Assembly: GCA_030065635.1 (NCBI GenBank)
Contig: JASJDJ010000014.1
Coordinates: forward strand, 1-45,182
DNA: 45,182 nt
Reading direction: 5' to 3'
Origin: Xenococcaceae cyanobacterium MO_188.B32
Lineage (GTDB): Bacteria; Cyanobacteriota; Cyanobacteriia; Cyanobacteriales; Xenococcaceae
Each line of letters starts with the position of its first letter. Position 1 is the stretch's first letter. Below the pieces are notes generated by a model. The model searched no databases. It worked only from the letters and a program-made list of their open reading frames with translations, and was not told where the DNA came from. The translations under genes were made by a program, and so were the position numbers. This document shows positions 16,890 to 26,473 of the stretch, in pieces.

Positions 16890-18020
16890 ATGAGCAGTTG
16901 GATTCGTTTTTTGCGTCATCTTAATTGGGTAACTCTCAAAAAGATAATTCTTTATACTGCCCAGAAAAGGCTAACTGGTTTGGCAGCAGAAATGGCATAT
17001 AGTGCCATGTTAGGGTTATTTCCTGCTATTATAGCTATTTTAACGGCGATCGGTATTTTTGAACGCTCGATAGAATCAAATCTTGGAGTTTTAGCTGTTC
17101 GACTTGCAGATTTAGTACCTTTACAAGTTTGGAATTTATTATTAAATTTTACTCACGAAGTCAAAGTAAAAGAAGGAAAAAGTTGGTTTTCTCTGAGTTT
17201 TATTGCTGCTATTTGGATATTTTCTGGAGTATTAAGTGCAGCCATGAATGCTCTCGATCAAATTCATCAAGTGGCTCCAAAAGATAAACGACCATTTTGG
17301 CAAGCCAAGTTAATTGCAATTTTGCTGACAATCGGTACAATTTTTTTATTGATTATTGCTTCTTTTTTACTAGTAATTGGAGATTTTTTACTACAGATAG
17401 CAATTCAACAAAATTGGCGAGAATTATTATTAATCCTTTGGAAAATATTTGCAATTATAGTAGTAATTACTATTTTGGGTATTACTGTATCTTTAATTTA
17501 TCAAATCGATCGTCAACTAAAAAATGAGGAGATAGATAAAGAAAATCCTCCTTTGATTCCTGCGTTGATAATAATTAGTGCTATTCTGATTCAGCTAGTT
17601 CATTCCTTCTTTCTGTTTGTTCGTAGTTTAATTATTAATTCTGATGTCGAACAAAAAGTTATTAATTTATTATTAAGTGTCTGGCGACTTTTAAGTTTTC
17701 CCGTAGCATTAGGAATAGTGGCGATCGCTTTTGCTTTTATCTATCGTTTTGGCACTAGCCGTTGGCGAAAAAGCAATCCCATTATGCCAGGAGCTATCTT
17801 AGCATCTATTTGTTGGGCGGTAGTCTCTGGAGTATTTCGTCTTTATGTTTCTCATTTCGGACAATACCATAAAATTTATGGAGCAGTTGGAGTAGTAATT
17901 GTCTTGATGTTATGGCTCTATCTTAGTTCTCTAGTCATGTTACTCGGAGATCAATTGAATGCAATTGTAGAGGAAGCTATGGCTAAAAAATTACAAAGTA
18001 ATAAGCAGAAGGAAAGATAA
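16890..18020 (+). CDS. YihY/BrkB-family inner-membrane protein
   Basis: The 376-residue product has about six membrane helices and the family phrases RLTGLAAEMAYSAMLGLFPA near the N-terminus and PGAILASICWAVVSGVFRLYV and YGAVGVVIVLMLWLYLS in the C-terminal half. The old name ribonuclease BN is wrong for this family, whose function is not established. The start ATG follows a run of near-tandem ACTGATAAC units (16863-16890), a common kind of cyanobacterial spacer repeat. The gene is AT-rich and stands 45 bp before the PfpI-type gene. Confidence 0.9.
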   Translation: MSSWIRFLRHLNWVTLKKIILYTAQKRLTGLAAEMAYSAMLGLFPAIIAILTAIGIFERSIESNLGVLAVRLADLVPLQVWNLLLNFTHEVKVKEGKSWFSLSFIAAIWIFSGVLSAAMNALDQIHQVAPKDKRPFWQAKLIAILLTIGTIFLLIIASFLLVIGDFLLQIAIQQNWRELLLILWKIFAIIVVITILGITVSLIYQIDRQLKNEEIDKENPPLIPALIIISAILIQLVHSFFLFVRSLIINSDVEQKVINLLLSVWRLLSFPVALGIVAIAFAFIYRFGTSRWRKSNPIMPGAILASICWAVVSGVFRLYVSHFGQYHKIYGAVGVVIVLMLWLYLSSLVMLLGDQLNAIVEEAMAKKLQSNKQKER

Positions 18021-18065
18021 AAAAATAGCTAGGTATCATCAAAAAAATTGATGAGGAAATAAATA

Positions 18066-18662
18066 ATGGCTGGAAAACAAATCTTAATGATAGTAGGGGA
18101 TTTTGTTGAAGATTATGAAATAATGGTTCCCTTTCAAGCTTTACAAATGGTTGGGCATACAGTTCATGCCGTTTGTCCTAACAAAAAAGCTGGAGAAAAA
18201 GTAGCAACGGCTATTCATGATTTTGAAGCAGAGCAAACCTATAGCGAAAAACGCGGTCATAATTTTACTCTCAATGCTACTTTTAGCGATATAAAACCAG
18301 AAGATTATGATGCTTTAGTAATTCCAGGCGGAAGAGCACCAGAATATCTCCGTCTCGATCGAGATGTGATTGAAATAGTACAGCATTTTGCCCAGGCTAA
18401 TAAACCCATAGCAGCTATTTGTCACGGAGCGCAACTGTTAGCAGCAGCCGATGTGATTAAAGGTAAGCGTTGTTCGGGACTTTCGTGCAGTCCTGAAGTG
18501 AACCTAGCTGGGGGAGAATATGCAGATATTGCTGTTGATGATGCGATCGCGGATGGTAATCTAGTTACAGCACCTGCGTGGCCCGCCCATCCTCGTTGGT
18601 TAGCTGCTTTCTTAAAGGTTTTAGGTACAAAAATTACTCAAGAGGGTACAGTCTTGGTATAG
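18066..18662 (+). CDS. DJ-1/PfpI-family protein
   Basis: The 198-residue product has the alpha/beta fold of class I glutamine-amidotransferase-like proteins. The nucleophile elbow AAICHGAQ carries C119 followed by H120, with PGGRAPEYL before it. Relatives act as intracellular peptidases, chaperones or deglycases, and the exact activity here cannot be told. There is no signal peptide. It follows the YihY gene closely on the same strand. Confidence 0.9.
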   Translation: MAGKQILMIVGDFVEDYEIMVPFQALQMVGHTVHAVCPNKKAGEKVATAIHDFEAEQTYSEKRGHNFTLNATFSDIKPEDYDALVIPGGRAPEYLRLDRDVIEIVQHFAQANKPIAAICHGAQLLAAADVIKGKRCSGLSCSPEVNLAGGEYADIAVDDAIADGNLVTAPAWPAHPRWLAAFLKVLGTKITQEGTVLV

Positions 18663-18744
18663 AAAGTGTATCCTGAGAACCTCTCGTCATCTGTAGCAAA
18701 TTATCGTTACAATCAAAGAAAAATAACGAAAATACTAAAGCGGA

Positions 18745-19353
18745 ATGATTCCTACTGTTATCGAAAGTTCTGGGCGCGGTGAACGCGCATTCGATATTTA
18801 CTCTCGCCTTCTGAGAGAGCGTATTGTCTTTTTAGGACAACAAGTTACCGACGAAATAGCTAACCTAGTTGTAGCCCAATTACTCTTTCTAGAAGCAGAA
18901 GATCCAGAAAAAGATATTTATCTTTATATCAATTCACCTGGTGGCTCTGTTTCTGCGGGAATGGGAATGTTCGATACTATGAATCAAATCCGTCCCGATG
19001 TTTGCACTATTTGTATCGGTTTAGCAGCTAGTATGGGAGCTTTCTTATTAAGTGCAGGGGCAAAAGGAAAGCGCATGAGTTTGCCTAACTCCCGTATTAT
19101 GATCCATCAACCTCTAGGTGGGGCACAAGGACAAGCAACAGATATCGAGATTCAGGCTAAAGAGATTCTTTACCTCAAAAAGCAACTCAATCAACATCTA
19201 GCAAATCATACAGGACAACCTTTAGAAAGAATTGAAGAAGATACAGAAAGAGACTTCTTTATGTCCGCTGAAGAATCTAAAGAATATGGTTTGCTCGATC
19301 GAGTGATTACCCGTCGTCCATCTGCTTCTAACCCTCCTGAAGTTTTAAGCTAG
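18745..19353 (+). CDS. clpP: ATP-dependent Clp protease proteolytic subunit
   Basis: ClpP forms the barrel-shaped serine protease chamber that works with Clp ATPases in the cytoplasm. The 202-residue product has the complete triad: S96 in [10 protein letters not shown]121 in IMIHQPLGG and D170 in DTERDFF. The N-terminal [22 protein letters not shown] is typical. Cyanobacteria carry three or four ClpP/ClpR paralogues; an intact triad makes this a ClpP, not a ClpR. No clpX is adjacent. A hairpin at 19388-19417 follows. Confidence 0.96.
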   Translation: MIPTVIESSGRGERAFDIYSRLLRERIVFLGQQVTDEIANLVVAQLLFLEAEDPEKDIYLYINSPGGSVSAGMGMFDTMNQIRPDVCTICIGLAASMGAFLLSAGAKGKRMSLPNSRIMIHQPLGGAQGQATDIEIQAKEILYLKKQLNQHLANHTGQPLERIEEDTERDFFMSAEESKEYGLLDRVITRRPSASNPPEVLS

Positions 19354-19387
19354 CGGGTTCAACTAAATATTCAACTAAATAACTGTA

Positions 19388-19417
19388 AGTAAGGGCGGTT
19401 CACGAACCGCCCTTACT
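19388..19417. terminator. Hairpin between clpP and the convergent small membrane gene
   Basis: AGTAAGGGCGGTTC pairs perfectly with GAACCGCCCTTACT around a very short loop. There is no strong T run, so it may be a repeated palindrome used as a two-way stop. Confidence 0.6.
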
Positions 19418-19420
19418 GAG

Positions 19421-19765
19421 CTAATCTTTCCCTATACCAAGAGTATCCTTAACCCAATCCCAAGCTTTAGCAATATCTTTAGTGGAAACTTTTAACAAAT
19501 AAAGAATCCCAGTCACGATTAGAATTAAACCGATGAAAAAGTTACTATCGTATAATGCTAAACCAATAAGAACAATAAAGTAAGGGGAAATAATTCGGCT
19601 AATCTTCTCTACATTAGCAACTAGTTCTGATTTTTCTGGCTCGGACTGTAAAACAGTATCCTGACTCTCTTGATATATTTCTCCAGGTCTATCTGACTGT
19701 ATATTGACATTAGGAAAATTAAACTGGTCTTGATTTTCTGATTCTCTGGGCGTTTTGCCAAACAT
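19421..19765 (-). CDS. Small membrane protein, unknown function
   Basis: The 114-residue product (ATG at 19763-19765; a TTG seven codons upstream is less likely) has a polar, acidic N-terminal half. Two adjacent hydrophobic segments follow (ISPYFIVLIGLALY and FFIGLILIVTGILYLL), then a short amphipathic tail ending DTLGIGKD. It resembles unnamed small cyanobacterial membrane proteins but I recognise no family. It lies 62 bp downstream of the flavoprotein gene on the same strand and may be its operon partner. Confidence 0.7.
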   Translation of the reverse strand: MFGKTPRESENQDQFNFPNVNIQSDRPGEIYQESQDTVLQSEPEKSELVANVEKISRIISPYFIVLIGLALYDSNFFIGLILIVTGILYLLKVSTKDIAKAWDWVKDTLGIGKD

Positions 19766-19827
19766 TTTTTTACTCTCAACTAACAACTAACTTATTACAA
19801 TATTGATATTCAATTTTATTCGTTTTT

Positions 19828-21336
19828 CTATGTTAGCCAGAAATTAGGCAAGAAGAAATTTAACCCATCTCTTACCGTTTGATTGAGTTTTCTAGCTATC
19901 TGAATATGAGGCTCATCTGCTTCTACGGGAATAATACTAGCTTGCCTGCCCATACCCAATTGTTGAATTACGAAATTAGCTGCTTCTAAACCAGTAACAT
20001 AAGCTTTTTCTTGTGACCAAGAGCCATGATTGCTAATAATCCAATCTCCACTCATGTAAAGATGAGGAATACTTGTTTTAGCTGGTAAAAGATGCTGATA
20101 GCTACCAGGGGCAAAATGAGTAACTCCTTGGCGGACGCGAATTATACTACTGTCTATTACTTGAGCATTACGAAAGTCAGGAATACAAACTCCTAAATCT
20201 CGATGAACTTTATTAATAAGCTGTTCGTCACTTTGGGGTAGCAGTTGGTTGGCGTGATAAAAGTCTGCTTCAATTACACTTCCTGGTTCATTTTTATATT
20301 CATCGTGTAAGGTATTGAGGTCAAAAAATGTCCAGCCAGTAGTAGAGTCAAAGCCAAAGCAAGCATTAGAGGGAAGAGGAATTTTTATTTGGCGCTCGAA
20401 CCATAGTCTGGTTGCTAAAACATCAATTCCTCCTAAATTACTTAAATTTTGAAATTCGGGATACTTACTGAGAATTTTACTACTATTAACAATTTTTTTG
20501 ATTCCGCTGACACTCACCCCCAAAATAACCGCGTCTGCTGTAAATATCTCCTCACCACAGACAACTCCTTTGGCTTTACCTTCGTTGTCTAGAACTAGAT
20601 CGCTTACTCTTTTATTGGTTAATACCTTTCCCCCAGCCTGTTCGATTTGCTTTATCCACGGTTTAAAAATTTTTTCTCCTACTGTTCCCCTACACCAAAC
20701 TACATCAAAATCTGGTTGATGAGCCAAGATAAAGTAATAAAGCATTCCCAAAGCAGCAGCAGCAGAACATTGCTCTCCTGGGGCAAATAAACCGACTAGC
20801 AACATCGGTTCAAAAGCTTCTTTATATAATCTGGCAGAAACACCAAATTGTTTGAATAGTTCTCTGGCAGTAACTTTATCGTAGCGTTCCCACGCTTGAG
20901 CGGAATTGTCAAAGTCGATCGTTGCGTAGAGCAAAGGAAGAGCAGAAAGGCGATCGATTAATGGTAAACGCTGAAAGCGAGTATAAATAAAAGTTCCTAG
21001 TGGAGTAGGTAATCTTGGTTCATTTTGAAAAATAGGGGATTCTACTTCTAAACCGAAAGGAGAATATTGGGAAGAACGAGTAAAAGGAGTAAAGGGGTCT
21101 AATTTTAGCTCTTTAACTAAGTTAAATATATTACGGTAAGGATACCAAAAACCATGAATTCCACCTTCTACAGATCGTCCCCGTGCTGTTTTCCAACCAG
21201 CTACTAAACCTCCTGGATAAGCACTGGCTTCTAACAAAGTGACATCATAACCTTGTTTGGCTAAATGATAAGTCGCACTCAATCCTGCCCAACCAGCACC
21301 CACTACTACTACTTTATATTTATTTTTTGTTGACAT
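19828..21336 (-). CDS. FAD-dependent oxidoreductase, phytoene-desaturase-like
   Basis: The 502-residue product starts with the FAD-binding motif VVVVGAGWAGLSATYHLAK and the second acidic strand end VTLLEAS. This is followed by YPGGLVAGW and EGGIHGFWYPYRN, as in carotenoid desaturases and related amine-oxidase-fold enzymes. The C-terminal FAD site reads HLYMSGDWI. Candidate substrates are carotenes or other isoprenoids; the subfamily cannot be fixed from motifs. No carotenoid genes are adjacent. The start ATG is at 21334-21336. Confidence 0.82.
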   Translation of the reverse strand: MSTKNKYKVVVVGAGWAGLSATYHLAKQGYDVTLLEASAYPGGLVAGWKTARGRSVEGGIHGFWYPYRNIFNLVKELKLDPFTPFTRSSQYSPFGLEVESPIFQNEPRLPTPLGTFIYTRFQRLPLIDRLSALPLLYATIDFDNSAQAWERYDKVTARELFKQFGVSARLYKEAFEPMLLVGLFAPGEQCSAAAALGMLYYFILAHQPDFDVVWCRGTVGEKIFKPWIKQIEQAGGKVLTNKRVSDLVLDNEGKAKGVVCGEEIFTADAVILGVSVSGIKKIVNSSKILSKYPEFQNLSNLGGIDVLATRLWFERQIKIPLPSNACFGFDSTTGWTFFDLNTLHDEYKNEPGSVIEADFYHANQLLPQSDEQLINKVHRDLGVCIPDFRNAQVIDSSIIRVRQGVTHFAPGSYQHLLPAKTSIPHLYMSGDWIISNHGSWSQEKAYVTGLEAANFVIQQLGMGRQASIIPVEADEPHIQIARKLNQTVRDGLNFFLPNFWLT

Positions 21337-21890
21337 TCAGTATTTTCTCCATCACTTGTAATAGACCATTTATTAAGTAATTTTCCAGACAGAATTTGAA
21401 ACTGAATTATTTTTACCTACTTATTGTAGAATTACACTATTTTTTTAGATATTGTTTAATATTTTATCGATCTACAAATAGTACTAAATAATAAGCCAAT
21501 TGTTACAAATAAATTTTATATAAGGTGATAAATTATAATTTTTTTTATTAAAGTATTAAAGTTTTCATGTCTGTCAAGAAAAAAAATGATATCGATCGAT
21601 TAATTTAATTCGTCTACAAGAAAATATATAACTTGAGTTTCGACTTTACTAATTGTATACAATTGAATCGATAAATTTATCGAAATTATAAAGTTTTTTC
21701 TTTTTTAAATGTTAATCGTGAAATTTTGTTTAACCTCTGCTCAAATACTTTATTTGTCAACTGAAATATATTAAGTTGTATCTGCTGGAATCGTACTATT
21801 TTAATTGCCAAAACAAGTGAAATTATTTTTTTATTGTTTGAATTTTTCTTGGGCTGAATAAAAGTAATTTTTCGGCAATAAATTAGCAGG
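21337..21890. other. AT-rich gap between divergent genes
   Basis: This 554-bp gap separates the leftward flavoprotein gene from the rightward response regulator. It is strongly AT-rich and holds no supported gene. A 16-bp palindrome, TCGATAAATTTATCGA, lies at 21668-21683 and could be an operator or chance symmetry. Promoters for both neighbours should lie here. Confidence 0.55.
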
Positions 21891-22370
21891 ATGATTAAAC
21901 AGGTTAAAACCATAATGTCAATAAAAACTATATTATTTGTAGAAGATAATGCAGATTATCAGGAATTAATTAGGTTAGCTTTTGCGTCTTGCGGAATTGA
22001 ACATAACTTAGTTATAGTGCAAAGTGCCATGGAAGCGTTAGACTATCTATTAGGTAATGGCAGATACTCTGGACGGAATCTAAAGGATATGCCGACCTTA
22101 ATTTTACTCGATTTAAACTTACCACTCATTAATGGTCCACAAGTACTACAGAGTATTCGCGCTAATCCTAGAACTAGGTTTTTGCCAGTAGTAGTTATGA
22201 GTACGTCGACAGAACCAGAAGACATTACTAGTAGTTATCTCCATGGTTGTAACAGCTATATCCGCAAACCCTTAGACTTTACACAACTGCAAAATTTTGC
22301 TAGAGAAATAACATCGTACTGGTTAAATATTAATCAAGTTCCACCTGTCTCTGGAGTAATAGATGAGTAA
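21891..22370 (+). CDS. Rcp1-type CheY-like response regulator
   Basis: A single receiver domain of 159 residues: FVEDNADY, the phospho-acceptor in LILLDLNLPLINGPQ, VVVMSTSTEPEDI and the lysine in YIRKPLDF. The proline- and asparagine-rich loop (LPLINGPQVLQ, RANPRTRFLPV) is typical of regulators paired with phytochrome-like kinases in cyanobacteria. No kinase is adjacent. Starts at 21891 or 21915 are both possible. Its 3' end overlaps the next gene by 8 bp, so it is probably coupled to the REC-GGDEF-EAL protein. Confidence 0.9.
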   Translation: MIKQVKTIMSIKTILFVEDNADYQELIRLAFASCGIEHNLVIVQSAMEALDYLLGNGRYSGRNLKDMPTLILLDLNLPLINGPQVLQSIRANPRTRFLPVVVMSTSTEPEDITSSYLHGCNSYIRKPLDFTQLQNFAREITSYWLNINQVPPVSGVIDE

Positions 22371-24090
22371 ACTTCTGCGAGTCTTAATTGTTGAAGATTC
22401 AAAAGATGATGCCGAACTGTTAGCAATTGAGTTAGAGCGCGGTGGTTATCAGCCTATTTATCAGCGAGTAGAAACGCAACTAGGTATGCAGGCTGCACTA
22501 GACGAGAAGATATCTTGGGATATTGTTTTGGCAGACTATGCTCTACCCAATTTTAGCGCGATCGCTGCTTTGGATGTACTAAAAAATCACAAGTTAGACT
22601 TACCCTTTATCATTGTCTCTGGCAAAATAGGAGAAGATACAGCCATAGCTGCAATGAAAGCTGGGGCGCACGATTATTTACTCAAAGGAAAATTAGCTCG
22701 ATTAGTTCCTGCGGTAGAAAGAGAGTTAAGAGAAGCTGTTGTCAGACAAGAACACAGACAAGCTCAAGAAAGGCTCAAATATTTGGCTTACTATGATGAT
22801 TTAACTACATTACCCAATCGAACTTTATTTTTAGAATGTTTGGGCAAGCAAATTAATCAAAGTAAGCTACTCAATAAAGACGATTATTTATTTGCAGTTT
22901 TATTATTAAATATAGACCGCTTTCGGATCATTAAATATAGTCTAGGTCATTCTTTAAGCGAACAGTTATTAATAGCAGCAGCACAGCGTATAAATAAATG
23001 TTTAAACGGTCAAGATATACTAGCAAGAATAAATGCAGATGAGTTTGCTATTATACTAACTAATTTAAAAAGTGCCGAGGAAGTTGAAACTAGAGCAGAA
23101 GAAATTTACAATCAGTTTTTAATTGCTTTCGAGCTACAAGAAACTATCGTTTTTTCGACAGTTAGTATGGGTATTGTTCTGAGTAATATCGGCTATGAAC
23201 AACCAGAAAAACTTTTGCAAGCAGCAGACACTGCCATGCACTATGCTAAATTTGATGCTCTCAGAAATTTAGTATTTTTTCATGAAGTAATGCATACTCT
23301 TGCTGTTGAAAGACTTCAGCTAGAAAGTGATTTACAACAAGCCATTGACCAAAAAAGATTACATTTGAACTATCAGCCTATTGTTTCGCTTTCTACAGGA
23401 ATGATTGATAGTTTTGAAGCTTTAGTCAGATGGGAACATCATTCATTGGGTTCTATAGACCCAGAAAGTTTTATTTCTTTGTCTGAAGAAACGGGTTTGA
23501 TTATTCCTTTAGGTAGATGGGTTTTAAAGGAAGCCTGTCAACAGTTAATTAATTGGAAACGTAGTAGTTTTCACTATCGTCCTCTCAGCATAAGTGTTAA
23601 TTTATCGGGAATTCAGCTATCTCATCCCAAGCTATTATGGCAGATCGATACCATACTCCAAGCTTTACAACTAGAAGGAAAATACTTAAAACTGGAAATT
23701 ACCGAGAGTAATTTAATGGAAAATTCGGTAACTCTCACTAAAGTATTAGAAAAACTCAAAGAAAGAGAAATTAAATTGTGTATAGATGATTTTGGGACTG
23801 GTTACTCTTCTTTAAGTTATTTACGGTATTTGCCGATCGATACAGTAAAAATCGACCGCTCTTTTATCGTTCGAGATAATAAAGACCGCAATTATGATAT
23901 TGTTAAAGCGATCGTCAACTTAGCTCATAGTCTGGGATTAGATGTCATCGCTGAAGGAATAGAAACCAAACTACAGTTAAATATACTACGAGAGCTTGGC
24001 TGTGAATACGGGCAAGGATATTTATTTGCCAGTCCTCTTGATAGCCAGGCTACGCTCGAATTGATGAAAAATGGGTTAAAAATTTGCTAA
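22363..24090 (+). CDS. REC-GGDEF-EAL protein, probable c-di-GMP phosphodiesterase
   Basis: The 575-residue product has an N-terminal receiver (LIVEDSKDDAELL, DIVLADYALPNF), a GGDEF-fold domain at about residues 140-300 and an EAL domain at about 320-570. The GGDEF signature is degenerate, reading N224-A-D-E-F in place of G-G-D-E-F, so cyclase activity is doubtful. The EAL domain keeps SFEALVRW (E352), ITESNLMEN and DDFGTGYSSLSYLRYLP with IDRSF, so it is probably an active phosphodiesterase. Some degenerate GGDEF domains bind GTP and activate the EAL partner. The overlap with the upstream regulator suggests one phosphorelay. Confidence 0.92.
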   Translation: MSKLLRVLIVEDSKDDAELLAIELERGGYQPIYQRVETQLGMQAALDEKISWDIVLADYALPNFSAIAALDVLKNHKLDLPFIIVSGKIGEDTAIAAMKAGAHDYLLKGKLARLVPAVERELREAVVRQEHRQAQERLKYLAYYDDLTTLPNRTLFLECLGKQINQSKLLNKDDYLFAVLLLNIDRFRIIKYSLGHSLSEQLLIAAAQRINKCLNGQDILARINADEFAIILTNLKSAEEVETRAEEIYNQFLIAFELQETIVFSTVSMGIVLSNIGYEQPEKLLQAADTAMHYAKFDALRNLVFFHEVMHTLAVERLQLESDLQQAIDQKRLHLNYQPIVSLSTGMIDSFEALVRWEHHSLGSIDPESFISLSEETGLIIPLGRWVLKEACQQLINWKRSSFHYRPLSISVNLSGIQLSHPKLLWQIDTILQALQLEGKYLKLEITESNLMENSVTLTKVLEKLKEREIKLCIDDFGTGYSSLSYLRYLPIDTVKIDRSFIVRDNKDRNYDIVKAIVNLAHSLGLDVIAEGIETKLQLNILRELGCEYGQGYLFASPLDSQATLELMKNGLKIC

Positions 24091-24197
24091 AACTATTCTT
24101 TAAAATTATTTCACTAAGAGCGTAGCTTGTATTTATAACGTTCTATACTCAGTGGTAAAAATAATTCATTAGCAGAAAATTTTCTAAGTATAAAAGT

Positions 24198-25274
24198 ATG
24201 AGTATTAAAACGTTCAGTCAAAAACAGTGGAGTTCTTTATTAGTAGCAGGCATAATATTTGCTTCTTTAAACGGTTGTGGCAATGGAGGAGATAGTACCA
24301 CTAATAATGCAGTAAATAATAGTGAGACAAGTAGTCTTTTAGACACAATTAAAAGTCGTGGTAACGTTATCTGTGGCGTTAACGGTCAACTGCCTGGATT
24401 TAGTTTTGTTGATGAAAATGGCGAATATTCGGGTATGGATGCTGAGTTTTGCCGAGCCGTAGCCTCCGCTTTGTTTGACGACCCCGCTAAAGTAGAATTT
24501 CGCGAACTCAGTGCCCAAGAACGTTTTACTGCCGTACAATCAGGAGAAGTCGATTTAGTTAGTCGCAATACTACTTGGACAATTAGCCGTGATACTTCTG
24601 TAGGGATGGAATTTGCCCCAACTATTTTTTATGATGGTCAGGGGATTATGGTGCGAAAAGATAGTGATATTAAAGATTTAGCAGGACTGGCAAATCAGTC
24701 TATTTGTGTTCTAGCAGGAACTACTAACGAGCAAAATCTAGCAGATCGAATGCGTAAGCAGGGTATAAATTATCAACCTGTAGTTTTTGAAGATGTAGAT
24801 GCCGTTTATGCTGCTTATGACCAGAGACGTTGTGTAGCAGTAACTAGCGATCGCTCTCAACTAACTGCCCGTCGTGCTATTTTAGCCAATCCTGACGAAC
24901 ATGAAGTCTCTAGTTTAGTCTTATCCAAAGAACCTTTAGGCCCTATGGTAGCAAATGGCGATGCCAAATGGTTTGATGCAGTTAAATGGATTACTTTTGC
25001 CTTAATTCAAGCAGAAGAGTTGGAAATTAATTCCCAAAATATAAGTAGTTTTGAAAAAACAGAAGACCCACAAATTAGACGCTTTTTGGGTCAAGAAGGC
25101 AATTTAGGTGAAGATATGGGATTGCCCAATGATTTTGCTGCCAGAATTGTCAAGCACGTTGGTAACTATGGCGAAATTTACGACCGCAATATAGGTCAAC
25201 CTTTTGGTTTAGAAAGAGGGCCTAATGAACTCTGGACTAAGGGAGGACTTTTGTATTCTCCACCATTCCGTTAA
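24198..25274 (+). CDS. Amino-acid ABC transporter substrate-binding lipoprotein (AapJ/NatF-like)
   Basis: The 358-residue product has a lipoprotein signal with the lipobox LNGC (C27), so it is anchored to the membrane. It then shows the family-3 solute-binding fold: LLDTIKSRGNVICGVNG, GFSFVDENGEYSGMDAEFCRA and DLVSRNTTWTISRD. Late phrases such as NYGEIYDRNIGQPFGLERG are typical of the AapJ/BztA general amino-acid group, represented in Anabaena by NatF. It lies 44 bp before a matching permease. Confidence 0.92.
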   Translation: MSIKTFSQKQWSSLLVAGIIFASLNGCGNGGDSTTNNAVNNSETSSLLDTIKSRGNVICGVNGQLPGFSFVDENGEYSGMDAEFCRAVASALFDDPAKVEFRELSAQERFTAVQSGEVDLVSRNTTWTISRDTSVGMEFAPTIFYDGQGIMVRKDSDIKDLAGLANQSICVLAGTTNEQNLADRMRKQGINYQPVVFEDVDAVYAAYDQRRCVAVTSDRSQLTARRAILANPDEHEVSSLVLSKEPLGPMVANGDAKWFDAVKWITFALIQAEELEINSQNISSFEKTEDPQIRRFLGQEGNLGEDMGLPNDFAARIVKHVGNYGEIYDRNIGQPFGLERGPNELWTKGGLLYSPPFR

Positions 25275-25318
25275 ATTAGCTATTAGCTATTTCCGCTCGG
25301 TTAATTGGTTGGGCAAAT

Positions 25319-26473
25319 ATGGAAGAAGACAAAATACCTTTTTGGCGAGACAGTAGAGTTCTAAAGATAGTAGGACAAGTTGTCGTTCTCTTAATTGTCC
25401 TAACTATTTTCTTTTTTTTGGGGAGTAACCTAGTCAATAATTTTCGGCGGTTAGGTTTAACCTTTGGTTTTGACTTTCTTTCTCGTCCTGCTTCTTTCGG
25501 TATTGCCAATCCCCCGATCGCTTATAATTCTAGCGATCTTTATACCAAAGCTATTTTAGTTGGTTTGATTAATTCTCTGCGAGTGATGTTTTTTGGCATC
25601 ATTATCGCTCTATTTTTAGGAATTATTGTCGGAATTAGTCGACTTTCTAGTAATTGGTTATTGCGTCAGTTGGCAACAATTTATGTAGAAACTTTACGCA
25701 ACACGCCTTTACTTTTACAATTGTTTTTTTGGTATTTTGCCGTCTTTCTTAAGTTACCTCGGATAGATAAGCCGATAATTCTTGGTAGATGGGGTTTTTT
25801 GACTAATCGAGGATTAGACATTCCCTGGTTTGGGGATGCAAGACAAACTTGGCTGGGGTTAGGAATAATTATCTTCAGCCTTATTTTAATAGTAATGTTA
25901 TGGCGCAGACGAATCTATGTCATAGAACAAAAAGGAGAATCCGGACAGATTTGGTTATGGTTATTAGTAGCAGTGGCGATCGCGACCGTAGTAATTTTCT
26001 GTTTTGGCTTGGATTGGGATATACCGCAACTAAATAATAATAATATTGCTGGTGGACTCAATTTATCGCCAGAATTCGCTACTTTACTCTTTGGTTTAAG
26101 CGTTTATACTGCTGCTTTTATCGCCGAAGTCGTACGAGCAGGAATTCAATCAGTAGGTAAAGGACAGTGGGAAGCTGCTAGAGCATTGGGTTTAAAGTCG
26201 GGAGCGCTCATGCAATTAGTTATCTTTCCCCAAGCCTTACGAGTGATGATTCCCCCTCTTACTAGTGAATTTCTTAATTTAGCCAAAAATTCCAGCCTGG
26301 CGATCGCCATTGGCTACAACGATATCTATGCTATCTCTAATACTGTTGCCAATCAAACAGGGCGATCGATTGAAATGCTTTTAATTGTTATTACAACTTA
26401 CCTAACTATTAATTTGATTATTTCTACAGGAATGAACTGGCTTAATCGTTCGGTGCAACTCAAACAAAGATGA
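25319..26473 (+). CDS. Amino-acid ABC transporter permease (AapQ/NatG-like)
   Basis: The 384-residue inner-membrane permease has an extended region between its first helices, as in the AapQ/BztB type. The ATPase-contact EAA loop reads EAARALGLKSGALMQLVIFPQALRV (given here as EAARALGLKSG and PQALRV). VETLRNTPLLLQLFFWYF is also a family hallmark. Such permeases pair with a second one (AapM/NatH) and an ATPase. Neither follows: after 26473 there is only a structured repeat block and then serA. Confidence 0.9.
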   Translation: MEEDKIPFWRDSRVLKIVGQVVVLLIVLTIFFFLGSNLVNNFRRLGLTFGFDFLSRPASFGIANPPIAYNSSDLYTKAILVGLINSLRVMFFGIIIALFLGIIVGISRLSSNWLLRQLATIYVETLRNTPLLLQLFFWYFAVFLKLPRIDKPIILGRWGFLTNRGLDIPWFGDARQTWLGLGIIIFSLILIVMLWRRRIYVIEQKGESGQIWLWLLVAVAIATVVIFCFGLDWDIPQLNNNNIAGGLNLSPEFATLLFGLSVYTAAFIAEVVRAGIQSVGKGQWEAARALGLKSGALMQLVIFPQALRVMIPPLTSEFLNLAKNSSLAIAIGYNDIYAISNTVANQTGRSIEMLLIVITTYLTINLIISTGMNWLNRSVQLKQR

